This document shows, piece after piece, positions 1-8,941 of a stretch of DNA of 64,000 nt. The first letter of the stretch is position 1. Every line of letters starts with the position of its first letter. The stretch lies in contig CM057233.1 in assembly GCA_029891385.1 (NCBI GenBank), forward strand, positions 11,907,460 to 11,971,459. Direction: 5' to 3'. The stretch is from Erythroxylum novogranatense (Eukaryota > Streptophyta > Magnoliopsida > Malpighiales > Erythroxylaceae). A model generated the notes under the pieces. The model was given only the letters and a program-made list of their open reading frames with translations. It was not told the origin of the DNA and did not search any database. The position numbers were made by a program, and so were the translations under genes.

Positions 1-438
1 ATGTCCCCTTACCGTTTGATTTATGGAAAGGCTTGCCATTTACCTATAGAATTGGAGCACAAAGCATATTGGGCAATCAAACAATGCAACATGGACTTGG
101 AATCTTCCAGAATGGAGAGGAAGTTGCAACTTCAAGAGCTTGAGGAATTAAGGTTGGAGGCATATGAGCATGCACGACTCTACAAAGAAAAATCTAAATT
201 GATGCATGACAAGATCATTCGGAGGAAAAGTTTCAAAGAGGGAGATAAAGTCCTATTATTCAAAGCTTGCTTCACTTTCAAACATGGGACTTTTAATTCT
301 CGTTGGGAGGGACCATACTTGGTCACAAAGGTGCACAACTTTGGTATGGTAGAGCTTTTACATGAGGAGACTGGAACTCGACTTAAGGTCAATGGCCATC
401 TTTTGAAGCTCTACTATGAGAACCAGAAATCACTGTGA
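1..438 (+). CDS. Athila-type Ty3/gypsy integrase C-terminus (cut by window edge)
   Basis: This is the last 145 codons of a retrotransposon polyprotein. The motif [19 protein letters not shown] near residue 10 and the run [15 protein letters not shown] are typical of the Athila branch of Ty3/gypsy integrases. The later part ([18 protein letters not shown]) is the usual C-terminal DNA-binding region. In the family, integrase joins the reverse-transcribed copy to chromosomal DNA. The frame is open to its TGA stop, but the upstream protein lies outside the window, so intactness cannot be judged. It is followed by the 3' noncoding tail and LTR of the same element. The Athila assignment is by recognised motif, not by search. 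Confidence 0.85.
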   Translation: MSPYRLIYGKACHLPIELEHKAYWAIKQCNMDLESSRMERKLQLQELEELRLEAYEHARLYKEKSKLMHDKIIRRKSFKEGDKVLLFKACFTFKHGTFNSRWEGPYLVTKVHNFGMVELLHEETGTRLKVNGHLLKLYYENQKSL

Positions 439-2038
439 CTATCAGGTTTTTCCGTCTCCTTTGCTTGTTTCTTTTCTTTTTGTGTTTCACACTTATTTTT
501 TGTAGTCCTTAGATATATAGCTTCCTTTGTTTTCTTTTCATTTTCCTATCATCCTTTATGTCCCTTCGTCAGTTTCTAAGAAATTGTGCTACTTTTACAT
601 TTTCATTGAGGACAATATGTGATTCAAGTGTGGGGGAGTTGTTTCCCTATTTATTTTTCACATTGCATGACTGTTGATATTATATTGTTGGCCAATTGGT
701 GCTTTCTACTGATAAACTTGTTGTATTTTCTCGTCATTCGCATTTCTTCGCGCGACGAGTGTCCATACGTCATGCTAAGTTGCTTCTTCAATTTGGCATA
801 CGTCATGACGTCATCCTTGCTACGTCGCGACGTCCATACGTCTCGACGTCTGCTTCTACACGTCGCGACGTCCACACTCATGCATGAATGATTCTGTGCT
901 TAATTCTTCCACTCATTTCAAATTTTTCTTGCACTAGACTTTTGTGGCTTTTGTTTTCAAAGCTTTCACTAGTTTCAAAACGATGCTTGAGTTTTTGAAA
1001 ACACCTTCCATTCTTTTAATGATAATTGGACTTGACAAAATCTTGCTTTCAACGTTTTTAATACAAAGTAAATGAAAGCATGCTAACAAAGTGGCATTTT
1101 AAGTTTTTGAGACTTGAGATTGTTCATTGAGATCATACCCTTGTGGAAGGATATTTGAGCCCATAATTTTCATTCTATCTTTGTGTGTATCTTCTTATTT
1201 CATTTTTTTTCCAGAACTTGTTTTAATTCTTACTTGAAGCTTAATGAACTGGATTTTTGCGGATGTGATAGAGGCGTTCTTTCTTAAACCCATTTCCCAA
1301 ACATCGTCCCTTGCACATTTATCCCTTGTTAGCCCCTTTGAGCCTTCCTATTATGAGCATTTGCATTCATACCTTTGTGGTGTCATTGGTTATGTTGCTT
1401 ATTTCAAAATAATATGTCAAAAAAAAAAGAAAAAAAATTGATGATGAATTTTGTGTTTCCAGAAAGAGACAATGTCTCTAAAATGTCCAATAAAAAAAAG
1501 AGAAAAGAGCAAAAGCAGAAGAAAAGAGAAAGAAAGAAAAGAATAATGTTGCATTCTGTTTATGCAATTGTTTAGTTTGAATTCTACAGATGACATCAGT
1601 TCACATTTAGTGCATATGCTCATATTTTCTTTCTTTTACTTTACCCATTTATTTAGCCTTCCATACATTACAACCCTCAAAGTCCTCTTGATCTTCAAAA
1701 TGATAGTTCTTGTGGTGGAGAAATAGAATTGACACAAGCCTATGGAGGAGGTGGATTAAGTTGATTGAGAGAAAAATATCCCTAGACACAAGTGAGCTTA
1801 GTGCAAACACTATACCTTGAGTGCTTCTCTTTTGTTCAATCTCTTGTACTTGGATTCTTTCAATGTTTATTTTAGTAGCACTCTTTCATTTTGCTTTGGT
1901 TGAATTCTGAGGAAGTAACTTGCGTCAATTTCCTTTTATTGTTTTGAGCATGGGTAGATATTTTCTTTTTCTCTTGCACTCTTTTTTACTCTTGTAAAAC
2001 TTTGTCCAGGAGTACAAAGGTCTAAGTGTGGGGGAATT
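439..2038 (+). other. Athila 3' noncoding tail between pol and LTR
   Basis: There is no credible coding frame in these 1.6 kb. The stretch is T-rich and carries two purine boxes of the form AAGTGTGGGGGA, at 626-638 and 2024-2036. The second directly precedes the LTR and is the likely polypurine tract for plus-strand priming. The first lies just after the pol stop. In Athila elements an env-like frame sometimes occupies this position; none is visible here. A cluster of CGTCGCGACG-like palindromes lies inside. Confidence 0.65.
748..870. repeat. Cluster of CGTCNNGACG palindromes in the Athila tail
   Basis: Self-complementary decamers occur at 801-810 (CGTCATGACG), 823-832 (CGTCGCGACG), 839-848 (CGTCTCGACG, imperfect at the centre) and 861-870 (CGTCGCGACG). 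Weaker copies lie near 748 and 768. Several are preceded by CATA or CTA. The same motif recurs in the LTR of this element and in unrelated elements further right. Its function is unknown. Confidence 0.75.
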
Positions 2039-2306
2039 TGATTGAGCCAAGTTTATATTATAAATTGGCTGCATTTTCATAGCTGCTTATGCATGTATTG
2101 ACTCCTGATTGATGATTTTTGTGCTTAAATTGGTTCCTCATACTGAGTTCTTTCAATTCTCAATTTGTCAGTAAATTGTCATGATTTGATACTTATTTTT
2201 CCATAGTTTTTATTGGGACAATTGATACTGCAAATTGTTGTTATTATTTTGTTGTAGGAACAAAGGAGTCAACATCAGGAAGTCAACAGTCATACGTTCA
2301 TCCATA

Positions 2307-2448
2307 CGTCGTGACGTGTTTTGATCCATACGCCGCGGCGAGCAAGTCACTTCCATACGTCGCGGCGAATGTTGATTCAGACGTCATGACGAAAGCGTGC
2401 TATTGCACACGTCGCGACGAATTTAATTTTCTTTTATTCGTCGCGACG
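2307..2448. repeat. Six-copy periodic array of self-complementary decamers
   Basis: Six decamers start at 2307, 2331, 2358, 2382, 2410 and 2439, so spacing is 24, 27, 24, 28 and 29 bp. They read CGTCGTGACG, CGCCGCGGCG, CGTCGCGGCG, CGTCATGACG, CGTCGCGACG and CGTCGCGACG. In the second copy both arms have changed (CGTC to CGCC and GACG to GGCG), so pairing is kept. Confidence 0.85.
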
Positions 2449-2518
2449 TACGAGCGGATATCCGACCCTCTTATGGAAAGTTTGTCTCACTGTTCCAACC
2501 TGAGCCCGTGACCCATCA

Positions 2519-2525
2519 TATAAAA
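2519..2525 (+). promoter_or_regulatory. TATA box of the Athila LTR
   Basis: TATAAAA lies about 480 bp into the LTR and just after the palindrome array, where the U3/R boundary promoter of an LTR retrotransposon is expected. The placement makes the array a possible upstream promoter element, which is an inference. Confidence 0.45.
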
Positions 2526-4626
2526 GCTTACTACTTTTAGTTCACAAAAGGAGGAGCAAGAGAGATAGAAGAGATGCATTTAAAATACAGAGACGAAGTC
2601 GGAGGCTTGGAACGCAGACTGGAAGCGTAAGAACTTCACATTTTATCATCGTCTACCATCATCACAATCGTCAGCATCTTCTGCAACATGAGCATGCTTC
2701 ATTTTCCAATGTTGGGATCGACCGGAGTCATGCGTAGCTAAGCAACCTTCCTCTTGAAGATGTAGCAATGGCTTGAGTTTACAGAGCTTCGAAGGGGAGT
2801 AATCACTTAGTATCTGAAGTCTAGTATATTTGTGTAAACTTCTGAGTTAGAGGAATGCATCGATATATTTAGATTAACATTGTTATAGTTTAACCGTGTG
2901 TTGATACTATGTTGAAATTTGGACAAAGTAATTTGTAGAATGTTTTGTGCTTAATATATGATAGTTTCATATATGTCATTAGATACTGCATTCACGGTTT
3001 TAATCTGCCTAGTTTTGTTTGATTGAGATTGTTGTGTTTTATTCATTTGACCAATTGCATTTGCTTGTCCAATTGTCAAACTAAGTTTTTTTTTTAACAA
3101 AGATTTAAATGATGGAGTTCATTAATTAAATCTTTGGACCTAAAGAGTCCTTTAGGGTTGATCTTTCGAAACTTAGTGGATTGTATCCCCGAAAACCATT
3201 TTTTGAACTGTGATAGCCTGAGCCTCATTTTCAAGAGAATTTTATCAATTTGATTTTATCCAATTCTTTGTTTATTGCATTATTTCAAAAATCCCAAAAA
3301 TATTCTTTTATACTTTTTGTTAAATTTTGATTACTTCACCGGTTTCGACCAAATTACCAAAACCCCCATTTATCAACTTCAATTGCAATTTTTGACATTT
3401 AGGCTAGATTAGACCATTTTCATTTGGTTCCAATTAAGTGAGACGACCCGAGGTTGCATCCTACACCGCAATCTTGGAATTTATTCTATTTGACTGGTTT
3501 CCAAGGATCAATCGTAAGATCGCATCGACAGAACCGCGATCAATGATACAGATGTAACGCCCTGACCAGACGCTTCCGGATCATAAAAGCTCATGCTAAC
3601 TGAGCGCGATCGTGAGTAGACCTAGATGGTCTTATTTTTATGGTTTACTTGTTTCAGTTACAATTGAATGAAATTCATATATTAATTAATTGTTGAATGG
3701 TAATATTGATTGAAATTGAATATGGATTTCGGACTGGAGGTCCGACGATTGATTGTGTACTGGGAATTGCGTTATTGAAGTGCTCCTTGATTGTAAATTG
3801 GATGAACTAAGTGTACAGGATGTGATTATTAAATGGTTTGAATGCATAATTGCATATAGATAATTTGCATATGGATGAAGTGTGAATTCTCAACTAGATG
3901 TTGAATGCCGGACTACAGTCCGATGATAAGTGGTCAGGATTGATTAAGTTCATGCGAATATGAGCAATGCATTTCACTGCATGACTAAATGAAATATAAT
4001 GGGAGTTGTGACCAGAGTAGTCAATGATTAGAGCTTAAAGCTCACCGAGTGAAAAGAGCTTCGTGCTCAGATATTGATTCAGAGCCTTAGGCTCAACGAC
4101 AATGAGCCTTATATGGGACAGTTATTAGAGCTACAAGCTCAACGACAATGGGCCCTATATGGGACAGTTTAGACACTCTATCACAACAAAGAACTAAATA
4201 ACTGGAGATTGAGTCTCATGTACATATGTATGCATAATATGATTGACTTGATTGTTTTGAATGGGATTGGTTTATTGGAATTGAATGAAATTGACATGAT
4301 ATATTGTGTTCCATGCATTCCATTCATGAATGCATAAACAGATAATGGAAGTTGGACCTGAGTTGCCACCGCTAAAGCTTAAAGCTCAACGAATGAAAAC
4401 GAACCTCGAGCTCGAGAGCCAACGGCTCAACGATTAATGAGCCCGGTATCCATGGATACGGGATAGTACAGGCACTCGGCCAACAATGTAATAACTGAGA
4501 AAGGGGTTTTATAAGCATTTCAGATGCATTTTGTTAAATGTGCTTGAGTGATTGAAATGTGTATTGATCTATGTGTATATGGGAATATGAATTTGCATTG
4601 AATGGGAATATGAAATGGTATGGAAT

Positions 4627-4790
4627 GGACATATGAAATTGTATTGAATGGGACTGACTTACTTGTATTGAATGGACATATGAAACTGTATTAAATGGGA
4701 TTGACTTACTTATATTGAATGGACATATGAAATTGTATTGAATGGGACTGACTTACTTGTATTGAATGGACATATGAAATTATATTTATT
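4627..4790 (+). repeat. 47-bp tandem repeat in the LTR, about 3.4 copies
   Basis: Units start at 4627, 4674, 4721 and 4768 and begin GGACATATGAAATTGTATTG. The copies differ by a few substitutions. The array lies inside the Tekay-like LTR fragment. Confidence 0.85.
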
Positions 4791-4911
4791 GGGCATACGA
4801 AATTGCATTGATGGTGAACATGGCATTGAATTGATTGTGAATATATTTGTAAAGTATAATAGTGAATTTGAATTATGACATATTGAGGAATGAATTTATG
4901 TATTGGGTGAC

Positions 4912-4961
4912 TGGGTGAACCATCGATGATGGTCACTCACTGAGTTCACAAAACTCACCCA
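4912..4961 (+). other. Conserved multi-hairpin LTR element, copy 1
   Basis: An outer TGGGT/ACCCA closes two hairpins. The first is ACCAT-CGATG-ATGGT. The second is TGAGTT-CACAA-AACTCA. About 35 bp downstream a third hairpin, CCCGTTATGCAACGGG, follows. Four further copies occur at 20057, 42034, 48632 and 52791 (minus). Confidence 0.75.
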
Positions 4962-5536
4962 AATTTGCATCTATTTTTCAGGGTTCAGGAGAATACCCCG
5001 TTATGCAACGGGAGTAGACTGTTAGCTTGCAGAGAAAAGTTAGAAGTCGGGATCAGTTCATGTCTGCATTAGGATTTTTGTATGAAGTGTATTCTGCGAT
5101 TTTTATGCAATGTATAATTGAACATTCCAGTTTGTAATAAGTGCTGAAATATGGGAATCTGAATAAATGGGATTGATTGAATGCGAATGTTGCAATATAT
5201 GTATATCAAGTGGAATTGTTTGCAAATGTTTTATATATTGAATGGGCCCGAATGGCCCAAAGTGGATTGGTTTTTCATGAAAAGGAGTATGAATAAAAAA
5301 TGGGCCCTAATCGATCATTGAAAATGCTGTGAGTGTAATACATAGAAAACAATGTGCTGTTGACTTTTAATTTTATTTGGCCTAAATGGAAATTGGACTT
5401 CAGTCCATGCCAGTGTTCAAAAAAAAATCACATACTGATTTTGGATTTAGTACTCTAGCATGCCACCCTCGTGGGTCACGGACTCGGATATCACAGTCGA
5501 TATCGGGTTTGGGTCTTGCGGAAGTGGGGTGTTACA

Positions 5537-5680
5537 ACTTCCTACATTCCGCAACGTCTGAGTACAACGTCGCAAAAAACTCTCACATTTCCTGTCCTTT
5601 TTAAAACATCAGGAAAGGTTAGAGTTTTTTGCGACTTTTCACCAGTGAAACGTCGCAGAATCTATTGTTTTTTTGTAGTG
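5537..5680. mobile_element. Miniature fold-back CACTA (MITE-like)
   Basis: The right end reads TTTTTTTGTAGTG, the reverse complement of a CACTACAAAAAAA terminus. The left side (TACAACTTCCTACATTCCGC) lacks only the CAC of a terminus and merges with the TACA that ends the preceding LTR. Arms around 5572-5597 and 5610-5633 form a long imperfect hairpin (CGCAAAAAACTCT against AGAGTTTTTTGCG). It carries ACGTCGCAGAA motifs like the larger CACTAs here. It is too small to encode a transposase and would need one in trans. Confidence 0.7.
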
Positions 5681-5681
5681 A

Positions 5682-6677
5682 GACCTGTTAACTAAATCGA
5701 CCCATTTCTTGCCAGTGAGGGAGAATAATTCACTTGATCAGTTGGCCTAGAAGTATGTGAATGAGGTAGTGATACTACATGGGGTTCTAGTGTCTATAGT
5801 ATCAAACAGGGATCCCAAATTTACTTCGAGATTTCGGAAGAGTTTGTAGTCTGCTATGGGTGCCAAGTTGAATTTCAGTACATCATTTCATCCTTAGACA
5901 GATGGGCAGAGTGAGAGGACAATTAAGACTGTTGACGATATGCTTCAAGCTTGTGTATTAGAGTTTAGAGGAGTATGGGATCAGTATCTAGCTCTGATTG
6001 AATTTGTTTATAACAACCATTATCACAGTAGCATCAGAATGACACCATATAAGGCCTTATATGGAAGAAAGTGTCGATCGCCTTTGTATTGGGATGAAAA
6101 AGGTTTGAGAATGGTTGAGGGCCCAGAGCTAATTCAGGATACAGTAGATAAGGTGAAATTGATCCGGGGTCGAATTAAAGCAGCTCAGGATAGACAGAAG
6201 AGTTATGTGGATCAGCATCGGAGGGATATGGAGTATAATGTAAGAGAGAGGGTTTTCCTACGAGTGTCACCTTGGAGAGGAGTGTTGAGATTCGGTAAAA
6301 AGGGCAAGTTGAGCCTTAGGTACATTGGTCCCTATGAGATCATTGAGAGGATAAGACCTTTCGCCTACAAGTTGGCTTTACCGAATGAGATGTCCCAGTT
6401 GCATAATGTCTTTCATGTGAGTATGCTCCGGAGATACCGATCAGATCCGACACATGTGATACCGGCTCAGGAGATTGAGGAGGCTAGCAATTTGAGTTAT
6501 ATTGAGGAGCCGATCCAGATTGTGGGATCACGGATTAAGTAGTTGAGGAATAGGGTTATTCCATTGGTGAAAGTCCTATGGAGGAACCACTCAACTTAGG
6601 AAGCAACTTGGAAGACCGAGGAACATATGGGGAGACAGTATCCTCACCTGTTCGAACAAACAGGTAAGAATTTTTAG
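5682..6677 (+). pseudogene. Tekay-like gypsy integrase core and chromodomain remnant
   Basis: One reading frame runs from the integrase core (LTKSTHFLPV) through the TDGQSERT region, YGRKCRSPLYWDE, the C-terminal FGKKGKLSLRYIGPYEI and FHVSMLRRY, to a chromodomain-like end (VKVLWRNHS...EATW). This order is that of chromovirus integrases, whose chromodomain is thought to steer insertion to heterochromatin. The frame has five internal stops, all TAG (5748, 5847, 5895, 6540, 6597), and no frameshift. At 5847, 5895 and 6540 the family normally has glutamine. Everything upstream of the integrase core is missing and replaced by the mini-CACTA. The fragment is followed by a purine tract and a 3' LTR. 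Confidence 0.9.
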
Positions 6678-6692
6678 GACCAAATTTTTATT

Positions 6693-6704
6693 AGGAGGGG
6701 AGAG
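6693..6704 (+). other. Polypurine tract of the Tekay-like element
   Basis: AGGAGGGGAGAG lies immediately before the TGTAACATCCC start of the LTR. The same tract, AGGAGGGGAGAA, precedes the downstream LTR of the element at 39503. Confidence 0.8.
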
Positions 6705-6705
6705 T

Positions 6706-7652
6706 TGTAACATCCCATCACCGATGGGAAGGGTAAAATAGTAATTTGGAACAGGTTAGGAGTGTTTAAAATTGTTTTGCTATGTTCATGCATTCATATA
6801 TACACTGAATAGTAAATTTTGCACATGTAATGATTGTACATGCATTCATGGCATTTCCCGGTATATGTGTCTCTAATGTGCTTATTGTGAAAAATATGAT
6901 TTTTGTGCTTGAAAATTGAATTGGAGTGGGTCTTTTTGAGTTTTAAATTTTTAGTAAATTTTAGGAATTTTCTGAAAAATTTCGAGGAAAATTTCTGGAC
7001 CGAAAAAATTGTCAAGTGACATACTGACTAGTTACCGGTAGTAAAAAATATTGTCCAATGGCACTGGAAATTAGATACATGATTTTAGGATTTATTAATT
7101 TTGAGCCATTGGAATTTTGGGGAGAAATTGGACTAGAAATTGGAAGTGAATTGGAAGGAAAGTAAATGAGTAATTAAGAGGTTGACATGTGGCAAGTGAC
7201 ATGTGTCACTTGCCTATCATGCCATCTTGATGCATAGGTGAAATAAAAATCCTTCCCTTTCTTTTAGTCTTTCAAGATGCTCCATCTCTTATAAGGTTAT
7301 TGTTGTTTAAATGAAAATTCTCCATCATACGAAGCCACTCTTTTTCCTCCTCCTTCATTGGTTTCCTTCTCCTTGTAAATTGTTACTCTTCTCCACTTAA
7401 ACAAAAGCTCACATATCCTAGTTATTTTCTCTTCTTTTGCTTACAAAAAAATTACAAACCTAAGCTTTTCCCCTTAAGAAGATGATGATTGTGTGTGGTA
7501 AAGACAATTAGAGAGGATTGTGAGATTTTGAAGTTCAAAATATTGGAAGCTTGATTAGGTAAGTAATATGTTTTATATGACGGTTTTGTAGTTAATTTGT
7601 GATGTTTGTACATTAAATTGCATGAAATTGTGCTTTGATTATATGGGTATAT
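6706..7652 (+). repeat. Tekay-like 3' LTR, first part (split by copia)
   Basis: It starts TGTAACATCCCATCACCGAT, close to the LTR start at 39503. It contains a pyrimidine-rich leader-like stretch (7321-7450) and a splice-donor-like AGGTAAGTA near 7557. The copia element interrupts it at 7652, and its last five bases (TATAT, 7648-7652) are one side of the copia target duplication. Confidence 0.8.
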
Positions 7653-8743
7653 TGAAGTGAATCACACGTTAATACAACACTTAGAAAACGATATTAGAAT
7701 GCACGAGAAGGGGGGGTTGAATTGTGTATTCCCCTTTTTATAACTCTTTCGAAACTGTTTGTTAGAAATAGAAATCTTTACCGAATTTTTATAGATTCTG
7801 ATTATTCAAAACTTTTCAATATTATATATACAAACTGAGTAATGATTAAAACTTGAATCTAAAATAGAGATAGAGAGTAAGAGTAGTAGACACGGAGATT
7901 TATCCTGGTTCACCCCAAACCGTGGGTTACGTCCAGTCCTCAGAGGTTCTTCTGAGATTTCACTATCTCTTCAATCGTTACAAGTATTCTTTCACGAGCC
8001 TCTTCAGGTCTCTACAACCAGTATTCTTTCACACTTAGCCTCTGCAGGCTATCTATTCAACTTTTCTTCTCGAAAAAATATTTGATCACTTGTTATAGAA
8101 AAATAGCACTCGGCTAAATCACTTTTTCACGCTGTAATTTTTCTTGCTATTGTGTAAGTATCTGTAAGTATGTAACTTTTGTGTGTGTGTCTAACTTTGC
8201 AATCTTCGACTTTGACTTGTATTTATAGCCTTCATCTCCAACTGCTTCTTGATTCTTGAATCTTGAATCTTGAAAGAAACAGTTAATCAGTTGAGTTCTC
8301 AGAATTAACTCGAATCGACTCTTGCGTCGCTTTTCTTTTCTGCGTCTGCAAGGCTCAGGTTCTGCTTTTTGCGTCTGCGTCTGCATTGCTCAGCGTCTAC
8401 ATCTTTTCTGCGTCTTTTATCTTCTGTGTCGACTTCGTCTGTGTTGATTTCAACTGTTTCAACTTCGTCTATTTCTGAATTCGTCTGTGTTGATTTCAAC
8501 TGTTTCAACTTCGTCTATTTCTGAATTTTTACGTATCAATTCGCGTGTTGATTTCAACTGCTTCAACTTCGTCATTTTTGAATTCGCGTATGCGTCGTGT
8601 CGACTTAAATGCGTGTTGATTTCTCATGTTTCAACTTAAATGCAGGCGTCGTGTCCGACTTCGTCTGTTTTGTTTTTTTTATATTTGATCTCTTTTTGTT
8701 ATACATCAAAATCATCTTTAAGTAAAGTCATCTAGACTTAACA
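7653..8743 (-). repeat. Copia 3' LTR
   Basis: It is 1091 bp with ends TGAAGTG and CTTAACA in window orientation, so the element-sense LTR is TGTTAAG...CACTTCA. It matches 16315-17510 closely. The size difference comes mainly from the internal minisatellite. Confidence 0.92.
8428..8640 (-). repeat. Minisatellite in the copia 3' LTR
   Basis: The phrase TTGATTTCAACTGTTTCAAC followed by TTCGTCTATTTCTGAATT is repeated with decay; copies start near 8447, 8491, 8549 and 8617. The last copies are diverged. Confidence 0.8.
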
Positions 8744-8760
8744 ATCTCCCCCTTTTTGAG
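8744..8760 (-). other. Copia polypurine tract
   Basis: On the minus strand CTCAAAAAGGGGGAGAT directly precedes the TGTTAAG start of the 3' LTR. This is the expected plus-strand primer site. Confidence 0.8.
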
Positions 8761-8941
8761 TATAACAAATTATATAAAAGAAAAGAAAACAAAAAATTAC
8801 AGATTTTGCAAAAGTAAAAAAACTTATCTTCTTCCTTTCTTCGTCTGCTGTGGTCACACCTTCTTTGTCTGAACATCCTCTACTCTTCTGTTCATTTTCT
8901 TCTTTTTCTGCTCTCCCCCTATTTGTTATAATAAAAAATGA

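Larger units (their letters stand above)
2039..3550 (+). repeat. Athila 3' LTR
   Basis: The LTR begins TGATTGAGCC directly after the purine tract ending at 2036. It contains a TATA box and a palindrome array. The right edge is placed near the ACA at 3548-3550, where a different LTR sequence takes over. It is uncertain by some tens of bases because the partner LTR is outside the window. A length of about 1.5 kb suits Athila elements. Confidence 0.6.
3553..5536 (+). repeat. Tekay/Del-like gypsy LTR, probably missing its 5' part
   Basis: The fragment starts TGTAACGCCC and ends GGGGTGTTACA. It carries the landmarks of the 2.9-kb LTR at 39503: the GTGAGTAGACCTAG segment, GAGC-N5-GCTC hairpins (4031, 4056, 4082, 4128), the multi-hairpin element at 4912, and an ending with CTCGTGGGTCACG and GGATATCAC. 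It lacks the U3-like first half of the full-length relatives, so a 5' truncation where it meets the Athila LTR is likely. No primer-binding site follows; a CACTA sequence does. Confidence 0.7.

Noticed and set aside
1417..1623. Basic Lys/Arg-rich and Phe-rich small frames near 1400-1600
   Set aside because: They come from A-rich and T-rich low-complexity sequence in the Athila tail.
2307..2448. CRISPR-like look of evenly spaced short palindromes
   Set aside because: Repeats are only 10 bp, spacers are short and partly similar, the setting is a plant LTR, and there are no cas genes.
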